DNA from: Turicibacter sp. UBA7094
Lineage (GTDB): Bacteria; Bacillota_I; Bacilli_A; MOL361; Turicibacteraceae
DNA length: 16,063 nt
Direction of reading: 5' to 3'
Assembly: GCA_002493395.1 (NCBI GenBank)
Contig: DKYS01000084.1
Span: 1 to 16,063 of the forward strand
The position numbers were made by a program, and so were the translations under genes. Positions 7,203-14,737 of this stretch are shown here, piece by piece. The notes beneath the pieces are model-generated. The model had not been told where the DNA came from. It saw only the letters and a list, made by a program, of their open reading frames with translations, and did not search any database. Position 1 is the stretch's first letter; the number at the start of each line of letters is the position of its first letter.

Positions 7203-7974
7203 CCTTCTTACCTAACATAAATAAGTCCAAAATTTCCCGACTATAATTGACACTCGTTTCATTTTCATAAACAAATAGTGGATTTTCAATTCGAAGATTA
7301 CCAGGTTTCCCACCCTTAATCCCTTCAATTAAAAGCACATTTGCTTCCCTATTAATACGGGGATACACCAACCTCATTCGCTTCGGTTCAATCCGGTATT
7401 TCTTAAATGTCTCAATAATATCAATCAATCTATCCGGACGATGAACCATCGCAAATCTCCCCCCTTGTTTCAATAACAAGGAAGCCTCCTGCACAACATC
7501 ATCAAGCGTTGCTAGCACCTCATGGCGAGCAATTGTTAAATAATCATTTTTATTCAGATTACTATCTTGATTAACTTTAAAATACGGAGGATTACAAGTG
7601 ACAACGTCGTATGTAGATTTACCTATTTTCTCATGGATTCCCTTCAAATCCCCATGCACAATTTTAATTCTATTTTCTAACCCATTAACAGCTACATTAC
7701 GTGTTGCTAAATCATAGGAAACATCTTGGATTTCGACTCCCGTAATCTCAATCTTAGGACTACGAAGGGATAAAAATAGCGGAACAGGTGCATTACCTGT
7801 ACACAAATCTACTATTTTATAAGCATTCTTATTAAGCGTTGCATAGTTTCCAAGTAAGGTCGAATCTAATGAAAAATTAAACATGTCTGGATGTTGGATG
7901 ATTTTTAATCCATCATAACCTAATAAATCGTTTAAAACCTCATTCTCTTTTAAAAAACACGTTTTATCTAACAT
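7186..7974 (-). CDS. trmN6: tRNA1(Val) (adenine37-N6)-methyltransferase
   Basis: This SAM-dependent class I methyltransferase of the YabB/YfiC family methylates N6 of A37 in tRNA1-Val. SAM motif I is VDLCTGNAPVPLFLSL (about 55-70). The catalytic motif is NPPY at 128-131, the signature of adenine-N6 methylases. The family-typical opening is LLGYDGLKIIQHPDMFNFSLDSTLL. The frame is open to a TTG at 7995, but GGAGGA at 7988-7983 points to the ATG at 7974 with eight-base spacing, giving 262 aa. B. subtilis yabB sits at the same place between yaaT and rsmI. The GIY-YIG gene yazA that follows it there is absent here. Family membership is firm; the exact tRNA target is inferred from the family. Confidence 0.9.
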   Translation of the reverse strand: MLDKTCFLKENEVLNDLLGYDGLKIIQHPDMFNFSLDSTLLGNYATLNKNAYKIVDLCTGNAPVPLFLSLRSPKIEITGVEIQDVSYDLATRNVAVNGLENRIKIVHGDLKGIHEKIGKSTYDVVTCNPPYFKVNQDSNLNKNDYLTIARHEVLATLDDVVQEASLLLKQGGRFAMVHRPDRLIDIIETFKKYRIEPKRMRLVYPRINREANVLLIEGIKGGKPGNLRIENPLFVYENETSVNYSREILDLFMLGKKEEASQ

Positions 7975-7999
7975 TTTGAGCATCCTCCAACACAATTTA

Positions 8000-8005
8000 A
8001 TTATA
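8000..8005 (-). promoter_or_regulatory. Possible -10 element for trmN6
   Basis: A TATAAT on the minus strand lies directly after the ricT terminator hairpin and 25 bases before the trmN6 start. The upstream -35 region overlaps the hairpin and matches poorly, so the promoter is tentative. Confidence 0.35.
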
Positions 8006-8010
8006 CCGAT

Positions 8011-8048
8011 AAAGGGAAACCCTTCATCTAATCGAAGGATTTCCCTTT
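8011..8048 (-). terminator. Terminator hairpin after the tmk-holB-ricT operon
   Basis: On the minus strand AAAGGGAAATCCTTC pairs with GAAGGGTTTCCCTTT around the 8-nt loop GATTAGAT. The stem has 15 bp with one U-G wobble; on the plus strand the same position is a C-A mismatch, so the structure is built for minus-strand RNA. The following T run is short (TTTATC), so termination may be incomplete. Confidence 0.65.
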
Positions 8049-8059
8049 ATGCGAAATAA

Positions 8060-8105
8060 CCGTAGATGTCTCTCACATCTAGGGATTAAAACTATTGTTT
8101 AATCC
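8060..8105 (-). repeat. Two tandem hairpins between ricT and its terminator
   Basis: GGATTAAA (8083-8090) and TTTAATCC (8098-8105) form an 8-bp stem that contains the ricT stop codon. Directly beside it, TAGATGT (8063-8069) and ACATCTA (8075-8081) form a 7-bp stem with a 5-nt loop and flanking C-G pairs. With the terminator at 8011-8048 this makes three hairpins in a row. In minus-strand RNA, CAUCUA of the middle hairpin can also pair with UAGAUG in the loop of the terminator. Confidence 0.55.
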
Positions 8106-8959
8106 ATTAATTGTTTTAATTCCGGATTAATTTTATGATCTTCTTTTTTTACTTTGCGGTCGAGTATTTTTAAAATCTCGCTTGCATCATGTTTTCTAAT
8201 AGTATCTTTATATTCGACAATCACTGTCTCGGCAATCATATTAATCGAACGAACTCGTCCCTCTCCAAGCTCCGTTAAAACTCTATTTCCAACATCGGGT
8301 AACCGTTTCATCAACTCAACATAAGTTTCATTTTCATATTTTAAACAGCACAAAAGTTTTCCACAAATCCCGGAAATTTTTGAAGGATTCAGTGATAACT
8401 GCTGATTTTTAGCCATCTTAATAGTTACAGTCGCAAACTCCCCTAAAAAAGAAGTACAACATAAAACACGTCCACACGGGCCAAGTCCACCAATCATTTT
8501 GGCCGCATCCCGTACCCCAATCTGACGTAATTCAATTCGCAAACGGAATGTGTAAGCTAAGTCTTTAACTAACTGTCTAAAATCTACCCGTCCCTCTGCC
8601 GTAAAATAAAAAATTAACTTCGTTCGATCAAAGGTGTATTCACAGCCTAAAAGTTGCATTTCTAATTTATTTTTAATAATTAATTGCTCGCAAACTTCCA
8701 TTGCATAGCCCTCATCAGCCTTGTTTTGTTGATGTTTTTGAACGTCTTCCTCTGTCGCAATTCGTAAAACCGGCTTTAATGGTAAAAATACATCTTCCTC
8801 ATCAACCCATCTTGGCCCAATGACTACCGTACCAAACTCCATTCCACGTATCGTTTCAACTAAAACACAGTCTCCCATTGTAAGGGAAAATCCATTCGGA
8901 TCAAAAAAATATTTTTTTCCTACTTGTTTAAATTGAACACCTACTACCTCATATTGCAC
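8099..8959 (-). CDS. ricT: RicT (YaaT), PSP1-domain subunit of the Y-complex
   Basis: RicT (YaaT) joins RicA (YmcA) and RicF (YlbF) in the iron-sulphur Y-complex, which steers RNase Y in mRNA processing and affects sporulation, competence and biofilm formation in B. subtilis. The PSP1 domain spans roughly residues 60-150. The cysteine-rich core GPCGRVLCC (C162, C167, C168) and GICGKLLCC (C199, C204, C205) supplies the [4Fe-4S] ligand region. The length of 286 aa is normal. The start is the GTG at 8959, nine bases after AGGAGG; this overlaps the end of holB by 16 bases, a sign of translational coupling. yabA, which follows it in Bacillus, is missing; an intergenic region with hairpins replaces it. 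Confidence 0.95.
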   Translation of the reverse strand: MQYEVVGVQFKQVGKKYFFDPNGFSLTMGDCVLVETIRGMEFGTVVIGPRWVDEEDVFLPLKPVLRIATEEDVQKHQQNKADEGYAMEVCEQLIIKNKLEMQLLGCEYTFDRTKLIFYFTAEGRVDFRQLVKDLAYTFRLRIELRQIGVRDAAKMIGGLGPCGRVLCCTSFLGEFATVTIKMAKNQQLSLNPSKISGICGKLLCCLKYENETYVELMKRLPDVGNRVLTELGEGRVRSINMIAETVIVEYKDTIRKHDASEILKILDRKVKKEDHKINPELKQLMD

Positions 8960-9942
8960 GACTCAAATCCTCCTCTCATCCTTAAAAATAACTGATCAAA
9001 ACAAAGCATCATATTCGCATTCGCTCTTAATCGCTTTTCTGTATCTAAGATGACCTGTATCTTATTTAAACACATCGCTACAGTGTTTTCCTCTTTGCTA
9101 GCCATAAGTGAGGGCAGATAAGCTTCAAAAGATAAATCCTCATTCTTACCAAACATTATTTTTAATACATCTTGATAATAAATAACCAATAAATTCAAAT
9201 ATAGAAATTGCGTATCCTTTTCCTTAAATAACTCTTGATTTTGTGTCAATATAACGAGTGGATCTAACTTCGTCTTTGTAAAACACTCTTCCGTCTTTAA
9301 AATAAGATGGATTAAGGAAATGAAAATTTCAGATTCCGCTAACCTAATCCCTTCATCTAAATTTTGGGTTAAAGATGCCACAATTGAGGCGTATTGATGA
9401 ATCCCCGCTGCTCGGTACTGCTCTATCAATTGTTCACGTCCCATCGCCTTAAAGGAAAGAACAACGGCTCTAGAACGAATTGTTGGTAACAACATTTGTC
9501 TATTTTCTGTCAATAAAAGAGCATACGTATTTTTCATCGGCTCCTCTAAAAACTTTAGTAAGCTATTTGCAGCACCAATCGACATCTTATCAGCATCTTC
9601 AATAATATATATTTTGGCTGCATTCTCGGCAGCCATCCTTGAAAACTCCACCTGTAAGGCCTGAATTTGCTCTTTTTTTATACTATTTCCATCCGGACGA
9701 ATAATGTATACATTAACATGTGTCTCAGATTCCACACTACGGCAACTTCTACATACGCCACAAATTTTATCTTCAGACTCACATAATAACATTTTAGCAA
9801 AATTTTTAGCAACCGACAACTTTCCGACACCTTTAGCTCCCTCTAAAATATACGCATGAACCAATCGCCCTTTACGATAACTATTGACTATAAACCGCGC
9901 TATTTTAGGTTGACTATTAAAAACTTGTTCCCATCCACGCAC
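8944..9942 (-). CDS. holB: DNA polymerase III delta-prime subunit
   Basis: Delta-prime is the stator of the clamp loader that places the sliding clamp on DNA. An AAA+ fold is visible. The P-loop-like GAKGVGKLS (about 35-43) has Leu in place of the Ser/Thr after the lysine. The zinc module has cysteines at about 54, 61, 64 and 67. Walker-B-like IYIIEDADKM, AANSLLKFLEEP and LPTIRSRA follow; the last corresponds to the SRC motif, with Ala in place of Cys. Both changes fit a subunit that does not hydrolyse ATP. The frame is open to 10005, but the ribosome site GAGGG (9956-9952) points to the GTG at 9942 (332 aa, starting VRGWEQVF) with nine-base spacing. The ATG at 9951 directly abuts GAGGG and is less likely. 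It follows tmk by 29 bp; the Bacillus genes yaaQ and yaaR are absent. Confidence 0.94.
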   Translation of the reverse strand: MRGWEQVFNSQPKIARFIVNSYRKGRLVHAYILEGAKGVGKLSVAKNFAKMLLCESEDKICGVCRSCRSVESETHVNVYIIRPDGNSIKKEQIQALQVEFSRMAAENAAKIYIIEDADKMSIGAANSLLKFLEEPMKNTYALLLTENRQMLLPTIRSRAVVLSFKAMGREQLIEQYRAAGIHQYASIVASLTQNLDEGIRLAESEIFISLIHLILKTEECFTKTKLDPLVILTQNQELFKEKDTQFLYLNLLVIYYQDVLKIMFGKNEDLSFEAYLPSLMASKEENTVAMCLNKIQVILDTEKRLRANANMMLCFDQLFLRMRGGFESCNMR

Positions 9943-9971
9943 GTGTATCATCCCTCTTCGTTGGAGCACAC

Positions 9972-10601
9972 CTAACCTTTTATCTGATCGAGGATTAAGG
10001 CACACACCTCATTTGTTAATTCTTTAATTGATTTTGTAGCATCTACGGATATAATACGACTAGGATCCGTTAAAACCTGCTTTTTATATCCCTCATAAAC
10101 TAATTCATGAAAAGATAGATCTTCTAAATCTAAACGATTAACCTCACGCCCCTTATTTTCAGAGATACGCTTTAACCCCTCTTGTGGAGGAATATCAAAG
10201 AAAATTGTTAATTTGGGCATAAATCCTTCAATAGCAAACTCATTAATTTTACGTACCTCATCCATCCCAATTCCACGCGCGTACCCTTGGTACACAATAG
10301 AACTATCTACAAAACGATCACATAATACAACATACCCCTTTTCCATTGCGGGTCTAACCTTTTCAACCAGGTGCTGACGACGCGCAGCAGCATAAAGTAA
10401 AGCCTCTGTACGCCCATCCATTTCTGTATGATTACGATCTAAAATAACTTCGCGAATTTTTTCAGCAATTTTAATCCCACCAGGTTCGCGTGTATAAATA
10501 GCTTTTATTCCGAGTAAAGATAATCTCTCAATGACCGAATTTGCAACTGTGGTCTTTCCGGCACCTTCTCCGCCTTCTAACGTAATAAATAGTCCGCTCA
10601 T
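9972..10601 (-). CDS. tmk: Thymidylate kinase
   Basis: Tmk phosphorylates dTMP to dTDP in the cytosol, essential for dTTP supply. The P-loop GGEGAGKT is at 10-17. REPGG (38-42) and the DR of LCDRFVDSSIVYQGYARG (95-96) contact dTMP and magnesium. The lid region KGREVNRLD is near residue 155. The length of 209 aa is standard. AAGGAG stands about eight bases before the ATG. It heads the tmk-holB-ricT operon, as in B. subtilis, and joins nucleotide supply with replication. Confidence 0.97.
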   Translation of the reverse strand: MSGLFITLEGGEGAGKTTVANSVIERLSLLGIKAIYTREPGGIKIAEKIREVILDRNHTEMDGRTEALLYAAARRQHLVEKVRPAMEKGYVVLCDRFVDSSIVYQGYARGIGMDEVRKINEFAIEGFMPKLTIFFDIPPQEGLKRISENKGREVNRLDLEDLSFHELVYEGYKKQVLTDPSRIISVDATKSIKELTNEVCALILDQIKG

Positions 10602-10643
10602 CGTATAAACTCCTTTTCAAAAAAGAATAGAATATCAAACAAC

Positions 10644-10652
10644 ATTATCTCA
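10644..10652 (-). promoter_or_regulatory. Extended -10 promoter of tmk-holB-ricT
   Basis: TGAGATAAT on the minus strand is a TGn-extended -10 element about 43 bases before the tmk ATG. The -35 region 17 bases upstream (TTTTAA) is weak. Confidence 0.45.
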
Positions 10653-10863
10653 CATCTAAGCATTATTTAAAAGAAATTTGTCTTCTTAATAGAAGGCGTT
10701 TTACTTTTCTAACTCAAAGAGAGGAAAGATATGTGCTATAACTCCTTCTATTTTTTATTACCTTTACCCTTTTAAACAAATTTCAGCATACACGTTTAAA
10801 ACTATTTAGATTGTAAAATACGCACTAAAGATACGCCTTTCTACAACAATATCAATAAAATAA

Positions 10864-10895
10864 AAAAAGAGCCATATAACCTATGAACTCTTTTT
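10864..10895 (-). terminator. Terminator of the 112-aa hypothetical gene
   Basis: AAAAAGAG (10864-10871) is an exact inverted repeat of CTCTTTTT (10888-10895). CAT/ATG adds three more pairs after a small internal loop. On the minus strand a run of seven T follows. It lies about 55 bp after the stop codon of the minus-strand gene and could act on both strands. Confidence 0.75.
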
Positions 10896-10949
10896 ACTAT
10901 CTAGTACGGCTAACCCCATTATACAAAGGGATCAGCTCAAATAAAATCG

Positions 10950-11288
10950 CTATTCTTCTGAAATTTTAACATCTAAAATTTGGTTAAATACGACGCGTTT
11001 TAATGTAGAATCCGTAATGACCAAAAGTTGTTCGTAATGCTCATCATAATGAGAGATTGTGCCTGAAACCTCAAATGATTCACCATTCTCGTCAGATACA
11101 GTCAACAGAACAGGTAATTTTTCCTCAAACGCTTTCCTTAACCCTTTATATCCTGTCGTCTCTTTATTTGTAATCACTTGCGTATATTTCGATAAATCCT
11201 CTAGATTTAAAGCATCATTCGGTTGAATCATGCTTTGCGTCGGATGATTTTGCCGACTAAATAATTTATTTATGAATTTTAGTGCCAT
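10950..11288 (-). CDS. Hypothetical protein, possibly YolD-like C-terminus
   Basis: I do not recognise this 112-aa protein. The first ~15 residues (MALKFINKLFSRQNH) could form a short amphipathic basic helix. The middle contains YKGLRKAFEEKLPVLLTV. The last ~40 residues (GTISHYDEHYEQLLVITDST, then RVVFNQILDVKIS) look like a small beta barrel of the YolD-like type, in which a GxI-xxID...IpfedIldI pattern is usual. It has no signal peptide or clear membrane segment. AGGAGG sits five to six bases before the ATG. Its own extended -10 promoter and terminator make it monocistronic. It separates the ecf-truA operon from the tmk operon. The gene is real on signals alone; its function is open. Confidence 0.82.
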   Translation of the reverse strand: MALKFINKLFSRQNHPTQSMIQPNDALNLEDLSKYTQVITNKETTGYKGLRKAFEEKLPVLLTVSDENGESFEVSGTISHYDEHYEQLLVITDSTLKRVVFNQILDVKISEE

Positions 11289-11353
11289 ATTTGCCTCCTG
11301 TATAATTCAACAAATAACTCGTTGCTCCCCTTATTTCACCCTATCTACTATAA

Positions 11354-11381
11354 ATTATAACATAAACTCTTTGATAAACAA
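11354..11381 (-). promoter_or_regulatory. Promoter of the 112-aa hypothetical gene
   Basis: An extended -10, TGTTATAAT, occupies 11362-11354 on the minus strand. TTGTTT (11381-11376) could serve as a half-matching -35 with 16-base spacing. The leader to the ATG is about 60 nt. Confidence 0.6.
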
Positions 11382-11456
11382 ACAAAGACCTAATATTTAT
11401 GTTTTCATTTTACCCTATTTATCGACATGACATACATTATTCTACTCTAATAATTA

Positions 11457-12224
11457 TTATTCATTTTTATTCGACGGGACACTTAAAACCTCTTCGGGAT
11501 ATTCTACACGATATAAATAAAGGCCCTGTGGTTTAGCGGTATGTCCAGCTAATCGTCTATCCTTCATTTCCAATATGTACTTTATATCACTAGGGTTCTT
11601 CCGTCCTTCACCGACTTGAATCAAAGTTCCAACCATAATACGAATCATATATCTTAAAAAACCATTGCCAACAAATATAAAAGTTAGCTCTCCATTATCA
11701 TCTAATAGTTCTGCTTTATAAATCGTTCGCTCTTTATTCACCTCGTCCAAATTGCCGCAAAAAGAAGTAAAATCATGCGTACCTAATAAATATTCCATTG
11801 CCTCTTTCATTTTATCTATGTTCAGCAACCGGCGATGATAATAAACATAATGACGATTTAAAGGGTTATAACAATTTAAGGATAGTTTGTAGCGATACTC
11901 CTTAATCTTTCCATGATACCGCGAATGAAACTCAGGATGAACTTCCTGACTGTCTAAGACATAAATATCTTCAGGTAAAATAGAATTAAGCGCCCTCATA
12001 TAACGCGTTCCCTCCATATTCAACTCACTATCGAAATGAAATACCTGACCATAAGCATGAACACCAGCATCCGTTCTTCCAGAACTGTGTATCGTTATAC
12101 TATTCTTACAAATCTTTTCTAGCGCTAATTCGAGCTCTCCTTGAACCGTTCGCTGTCCAGGTTGACGTTGATATCCATTAAATAAAGTTCCATCATATGA
12201 TACTGTACACTTAATTCTTTTCAT
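11457..12224 (-). CDS. truA: tRNA pseudouridine(38-40) synthase
   Basis: TruA isomerises uridines 38-40 in the anticodon arm of many tRNAs. The catalytic Asp is D52 in SSGRTDAGVHA. The family opening KCTVSYDGTLFNGYQRQP, the TVQGELE segment, and the C-terminal FGNGFLRY-like element (FVGNGFLRYMIRIMVGTL) are present. The frame is open further upstream inside ecfT, but AAGGTGG (12237-12231) six bases before the ATG at 12224 fixes the start and gives 255 aa, the usual length. The ribosome site overlaps the ecfT stop codon. It is the last gene of the NusG-II-ecfA1-ecfA2-ecfT-truA operon; an ecf-truA linkage is common in Bacillota. No clear terminator is visible in the 70 bases after it. Confidence 0.96.
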   Translation of the reverse strand: MKRIKCTVSYDGTLFNGYQRQPGQRTVQGELELALEKICKNSITIHSSGRTDAGVHAYGQVFHFDSELNMEGTRYMRALNSILPEDIYVLDSQEVHPEFHSRYHGKIKEYRYKLSLNCYNPLNRHYVYYHRRLLNIDKMKEAMEYLLGTHDFTSFCGNLDEVNKERTIYKAELLDDNGELTFIFVGNGFLRYMIRIMVGTLIQVGEGRKNPSDIKYILEMKDRRLAGHTAKPQGLYLYRVEYPEEVLSVPSNKNE

Positions 12225-12235
12225 AAAATTCCACC

Positions 12236-13024
12236 TTAAAAAATAATTGCGCCTATAAATAAACCGATGCAAATTAAAAGCAACACGGTATCTGATATAC
12301 GCCAACTTAATTGATTAATACTTGTACGCAAACGCCCCGGAACATATCCCCTAACCTCCATAGCATTAGCCAATTCATCAGCGCGCTTAAAAGATAAAAT
12401 AAATAATGGGACTAATAAAGAGGTTAGTTGTACTACCTTTTCTTTAAATTTTCCTTCACTAATATCTACTCCCCGAGACGCTTGAGCTTTTAAAATTTTT
12501 TGTGTCTCTTCAAACAACGTTGGAATAAATCTTAATGCGATTGAAATCATTAAGGCTATTTCAGCCACAGGAAAACCTATCTTTCCTAAAGGCTTAAATA
12601 AAGACTCAAGTGCTAGTGTCAAATCCGAGGGGCGTGTTGTTAACGTTAAGAGAGTGGAAATAACTACGACAATTATTAATCTCACACTCATAAAAAAACC
12701 TAAACTCAATCCTTCATCATAAATTTGAATAGGTCCTAAGGAAAATAAAATTTCCCCTTGATGATTAAATAGAACTTGTAAAAAAAATGTTAATAAAATA
12801 AAGAAAAAAATCGGCTTTAAGCTCTTAACAAAATACCCAATAGGAATTTTTGTTAACAAAATCACTAAATATTCTAACAATACTAATATAGCCATAAATA
12901 TCCAGCTATTAATCATAAAACAAGAAAAAACGAACAATGAAGTTGATAAAATTTTAGAACGTGCATCTAATTTATGCCATAACGAATGTCCCGGAAGGTA
13001 CCTCCCTATCACAATACTATTCAC
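12236..13024 (-). CDS. ecfT: ECF transporter transmembrane subunit EcfT
   Basis: EcfT is the membrane coupling protein of energy-coupling-factor importers. It links the two ATPases to exchangeable substrate-binding S components. It is rich in hydrophobic segments at about 27-38, 42-60, 70-86, 107-128, 155-172 and 200-212, with a last one at the C-terminus. Two arginine motifs in the coupling helices contact the ATPases: ASRG at 182-185 and VRG at 224-226. The length of 262 aa is typical. The start is the GTG at 13024, seven bases after GGAGGGG and three bases after the ecfA2 stop, so translation is coupled. No S component is encoded here, the usual sign of a shared (group II) module. Confidence 0.95.
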   Translation of the reverse strand: MNSIVIGRYLPGHSLWHKLDARSKILSTSLFVFSCFMINSWIFMAILVLLEYLVILLTKIPIGYFVKSLKPIFFFILLTFFLQVLFNHQGEILFSLGPIQIYDEGLSLGFFMSVRLIIVVVISTLLTLTTRPSDLTLALESLFKPLGKIGFPVAEIALMISIALRFIPTLFEETQKILKAQASRGVDISEGKFKEKVVQLTSLLVPLFILSFKRADELANAMEVRGYVPGRLRTSINQLSWRISDTVLLLICIGLFIGAIIF

Positions 13025-13027
13025 TGA

Positions 13028-13891
13028 CTATCCCCTCCCGCATAATACACTTTCAACTTGATCTACAAACTCTTCTGTCGTCAAAGGCAACTTATCGATA
13101 GAAAGACTTAATCGATTAGCAAACGTATGATAATTTTGAGCTGGAATTGGAAAATTAATTCCACATCTCTTTAATTCATCTATTTGTTTAAAAACATCTT
13201 CTGGACTTCCCTTTAAAGCCAATACCCCCTGATGCATAACTAAGACCTCATCAGCATATCTCGCTACTAAATCCATATCATGTGTTACTAATACAATTGT
13301 TTTCCCATATTGGCGGTTCAGTAAGTTAAACATTTCCATTATTTCATATTGGCCTTGAGGGTCTAATCCTGCAGTCGGCTCATCCAAGACTAATATATCC
13401 GGATTCATTGCTAGAATTCCAGCAATGGCTACCCGACGCATTTGACCACCGCTCAAATTAAATGGTGATTTTCCTAGCATTTCTGCGTCTAATCCCACCA
13501 TTTGTATCACATCATAGGCGCGCTTTCTTGCCTCATCAATCGATACACCATAGTTCAGTGGACCAAACATAATATCCTTTTCGATTGTTTCCTCAAATAA
13601 TTGATACTCTGGAAATTGAAAAACTAGTCCAACATGTTGACGAATTTCCTTTAAACTCTTATTCTTTTCAGTAGATTGAATAACTTTTTCACCAATCCGA
13701 ATGACCCCACTACTTGGTTTTAGTAATCCGTTCATATGTTGAATAAGCGTCGATTTTCCTGATCCAGTATGTCCAATAATAGCTACAAATTGACCGCTAG
13801 GTATGTCAAACTCAATATCATACAACGCTCTTCGCTCCATTGGCGTACGCGCATTATATACGTGATTTACCGATTCGAATGTAATTTGCAT
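13028..13891 (-). CDS. ecfA2: ECF transporter ATPase EcfA2
   Basis: This is one of the two ABC ATPases that power the ECF importer at the inner membrane face. Walker A GHTGSGKST is at 40-48, the Q-loop lies in VFQFPEYQLF (about 90-99), and the signature LSGGQ is at 146-150. Walker B with catalytic Glu is ILVLDE (E171), and the H-loop is VTHDMD. DEPTAGLDPQG and the FPEYQLF Q-loop context are typical of EcfA2. The length is 287 aa. The start codon overlaps the end of ecfA1 by 25 bases, with GGATGAG as ribosome site, indicating coupling and an expected heterodimer with EcfA1. Confidence 0.95.
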   Translation of the reverse strand: MQITFESVNHVYNARTPMERRALYDIEFDIPSGQFVAIIGHTGSGKSTLIQHMNGLLKPSSGVIRIGEKVIQSTEKNKSLKEIRQHVGLVFQFPEYQLFEETIEKDIMFGPLNYGVSIDEARKRAYDVIQMVGLDAEMLGKSPFNLSGGQMRRVAIAGILAMNPDILVLDEPTAGLDPQGQYEIMEMFNLLNRQYGKTIVLVTHDMDLVARYADEVLVMHQGVLALKGSPEDVFKQIDELKRCGINFPIPAQNYHTFANRLSLSIDKLPLTTEEFVDQVESVLCGRG

Positions 13892-14697
13892 AACTCATCC
13901 ATCAACTCCTCATCATTTGTAACAACCTCTTTTAAAAGTCCCCTTTGTTTCAATTCGTACGACGCTTTCACAGCGAATGGCACATCCAGTTTTACTGACT
14001 CCAATAATTCTTTTTCTTGAAATACTTCCTTAGGCACGCCTTCTAAAATAATTTCCCCTTCGTTCATAACAATGATACGATCACTCTTAACTGCTTCATC
14101 TAAGTGATGGGTAATCATAATAATGGTTTTATCCCGATCTTCAACTAACTCATGAATCAGATTCATTACATTTTCACGTCCCCTAGGATCAAGCATGGCT
14201 GTGGCCTCATCCAAGATAATAATGTTAGCACCTAATGCCAAAACACCTGCGATAGCTACCCTTTGCTTTTCTCCACCACTTAAATAATGAGGCTCAGAGT
14301 CTAAAAATTTCTCCATTCCTACCTTTTGAGCATAACGCTCAACCAACTCATTCATCACATCATATGAAACGCACTTATTTTCTAATCCAAATGCAATATC
14401 GTCACGAACTGTACTTCCGACAAACTGATTATCAGGATTTTGAAAAACAATCCCTATTTTCTGACGAATAGTAGGGATTGTATCTTCACTCAACAATTCT
14501 CCATCAATTATAATCTCTCCCTGTTGGGGTTCCATCAATCCAACTAATAGTTTAGATAAAGTAGATTTTCCTGATCCATTATGCCCTAAAATTGTAATAA
14601 ACTCACCGCTATTAATAGTTAAACTGTAATTTTTCAAAACAGGACTATCCGCATCATAACCAAATGTTATATTTTTAAGTTCAATCATTTTCCTCAT
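13867..14697 (-). CDS. ecfA1: ECF transporter ATPase EcfA1
   Basis: This is the partner ABC ATPase of EcfA2. Numbered from the chosen start, Walker A GHNGSGKST is at 38-46, the Q-loop lies in VFQNPDNQFV (84-93), the signature LSGGE is at 139-143, and Walker B IIILDE ends at E164. The family-typical DEATAMLDPRG and the H-loop ITHHLDE follow. The frame is open to a CTG at 14733. The start at ATG 14697 (276 aa, MRKMIELKN) has a GGGCGGTG ribosome site six bases before it. The ATG at 14688 (MIELKN) is the alternative. It lies 40 bp after the NusG-II gene and overlaps ecfA2. Confidence 0.94.
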   Translation of the reverse strand: MRKMIELKNITFGYDADSPVLKNYSLTINSGEFITILGHNGSGKSTLSKLLVGLMEPQQGEIIIDGELLSEDTIPTIRQKIGIVFQNPDNQFVGSTVRDDIAFGLENKCVSYDVMNELVERYAQKVGMEKFLDSEPHYLSGGEKQRVAIAGVLALGANIIILDEATAMLDPRGRENVMNLIHELVEDRDKTIIMITHHLDEAVKSDRIIVMNEGEIILEGVPKEVFQEKELLESVKLDVPFAVKASYELKQRGLLKEVVTNDEELMDELCKLHSNR

Positions 14698-14737
14698 CTT
14701 ATACACCGCCCTTAATAAAACATTTATCAGCACTCAA

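Larger units (their letters stand above)
10602..10949. other. 348-bp intergenic region without a gene
   Basis: I find no credible coding frame here. It holds the tmk promoter near its left end and a weak hairpin at 10680-10697 (GTCTTCT, loop TAAT, AGAAGGC). The terminator of the 112-aa gene is at 10862-10895. The stretch 10700-10860 is A+T-rich and shows nothing that I can name. A small RNA cannot be excluded. Confidence 0.5.

Noticed and set aside
9952..10005. Longer N-terminus for HolB beginning inside tmk
   Set aside because: The extra residues (MCLNPRSDKRLGVLQRRG) do not resemble HolB, and the ribosome site GAGGG lies downstream of that start and fits the GTG at 9942.
10680..10697. Hairpin GTCTTCT-TAAT-AGAAGGC as a terminator
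   Set aside because: It has seven pairs with a wobble, no strong T run on either strand, and no gene on the plus strand that needs it. It is kept only as part of the description of the gap.
11390..11456. Terminator after truA
   Set aside because: Only short A/T palindromes (such as AATAATTATT) are visible, with no GC stem or T run.
12225..12305. Longer N-terminus for TruA beginning inside ecfT
   Set aside because: The 27 additional residues are not TruA-like, and AAGGTGG is correctly placed for the ATG at 12224.
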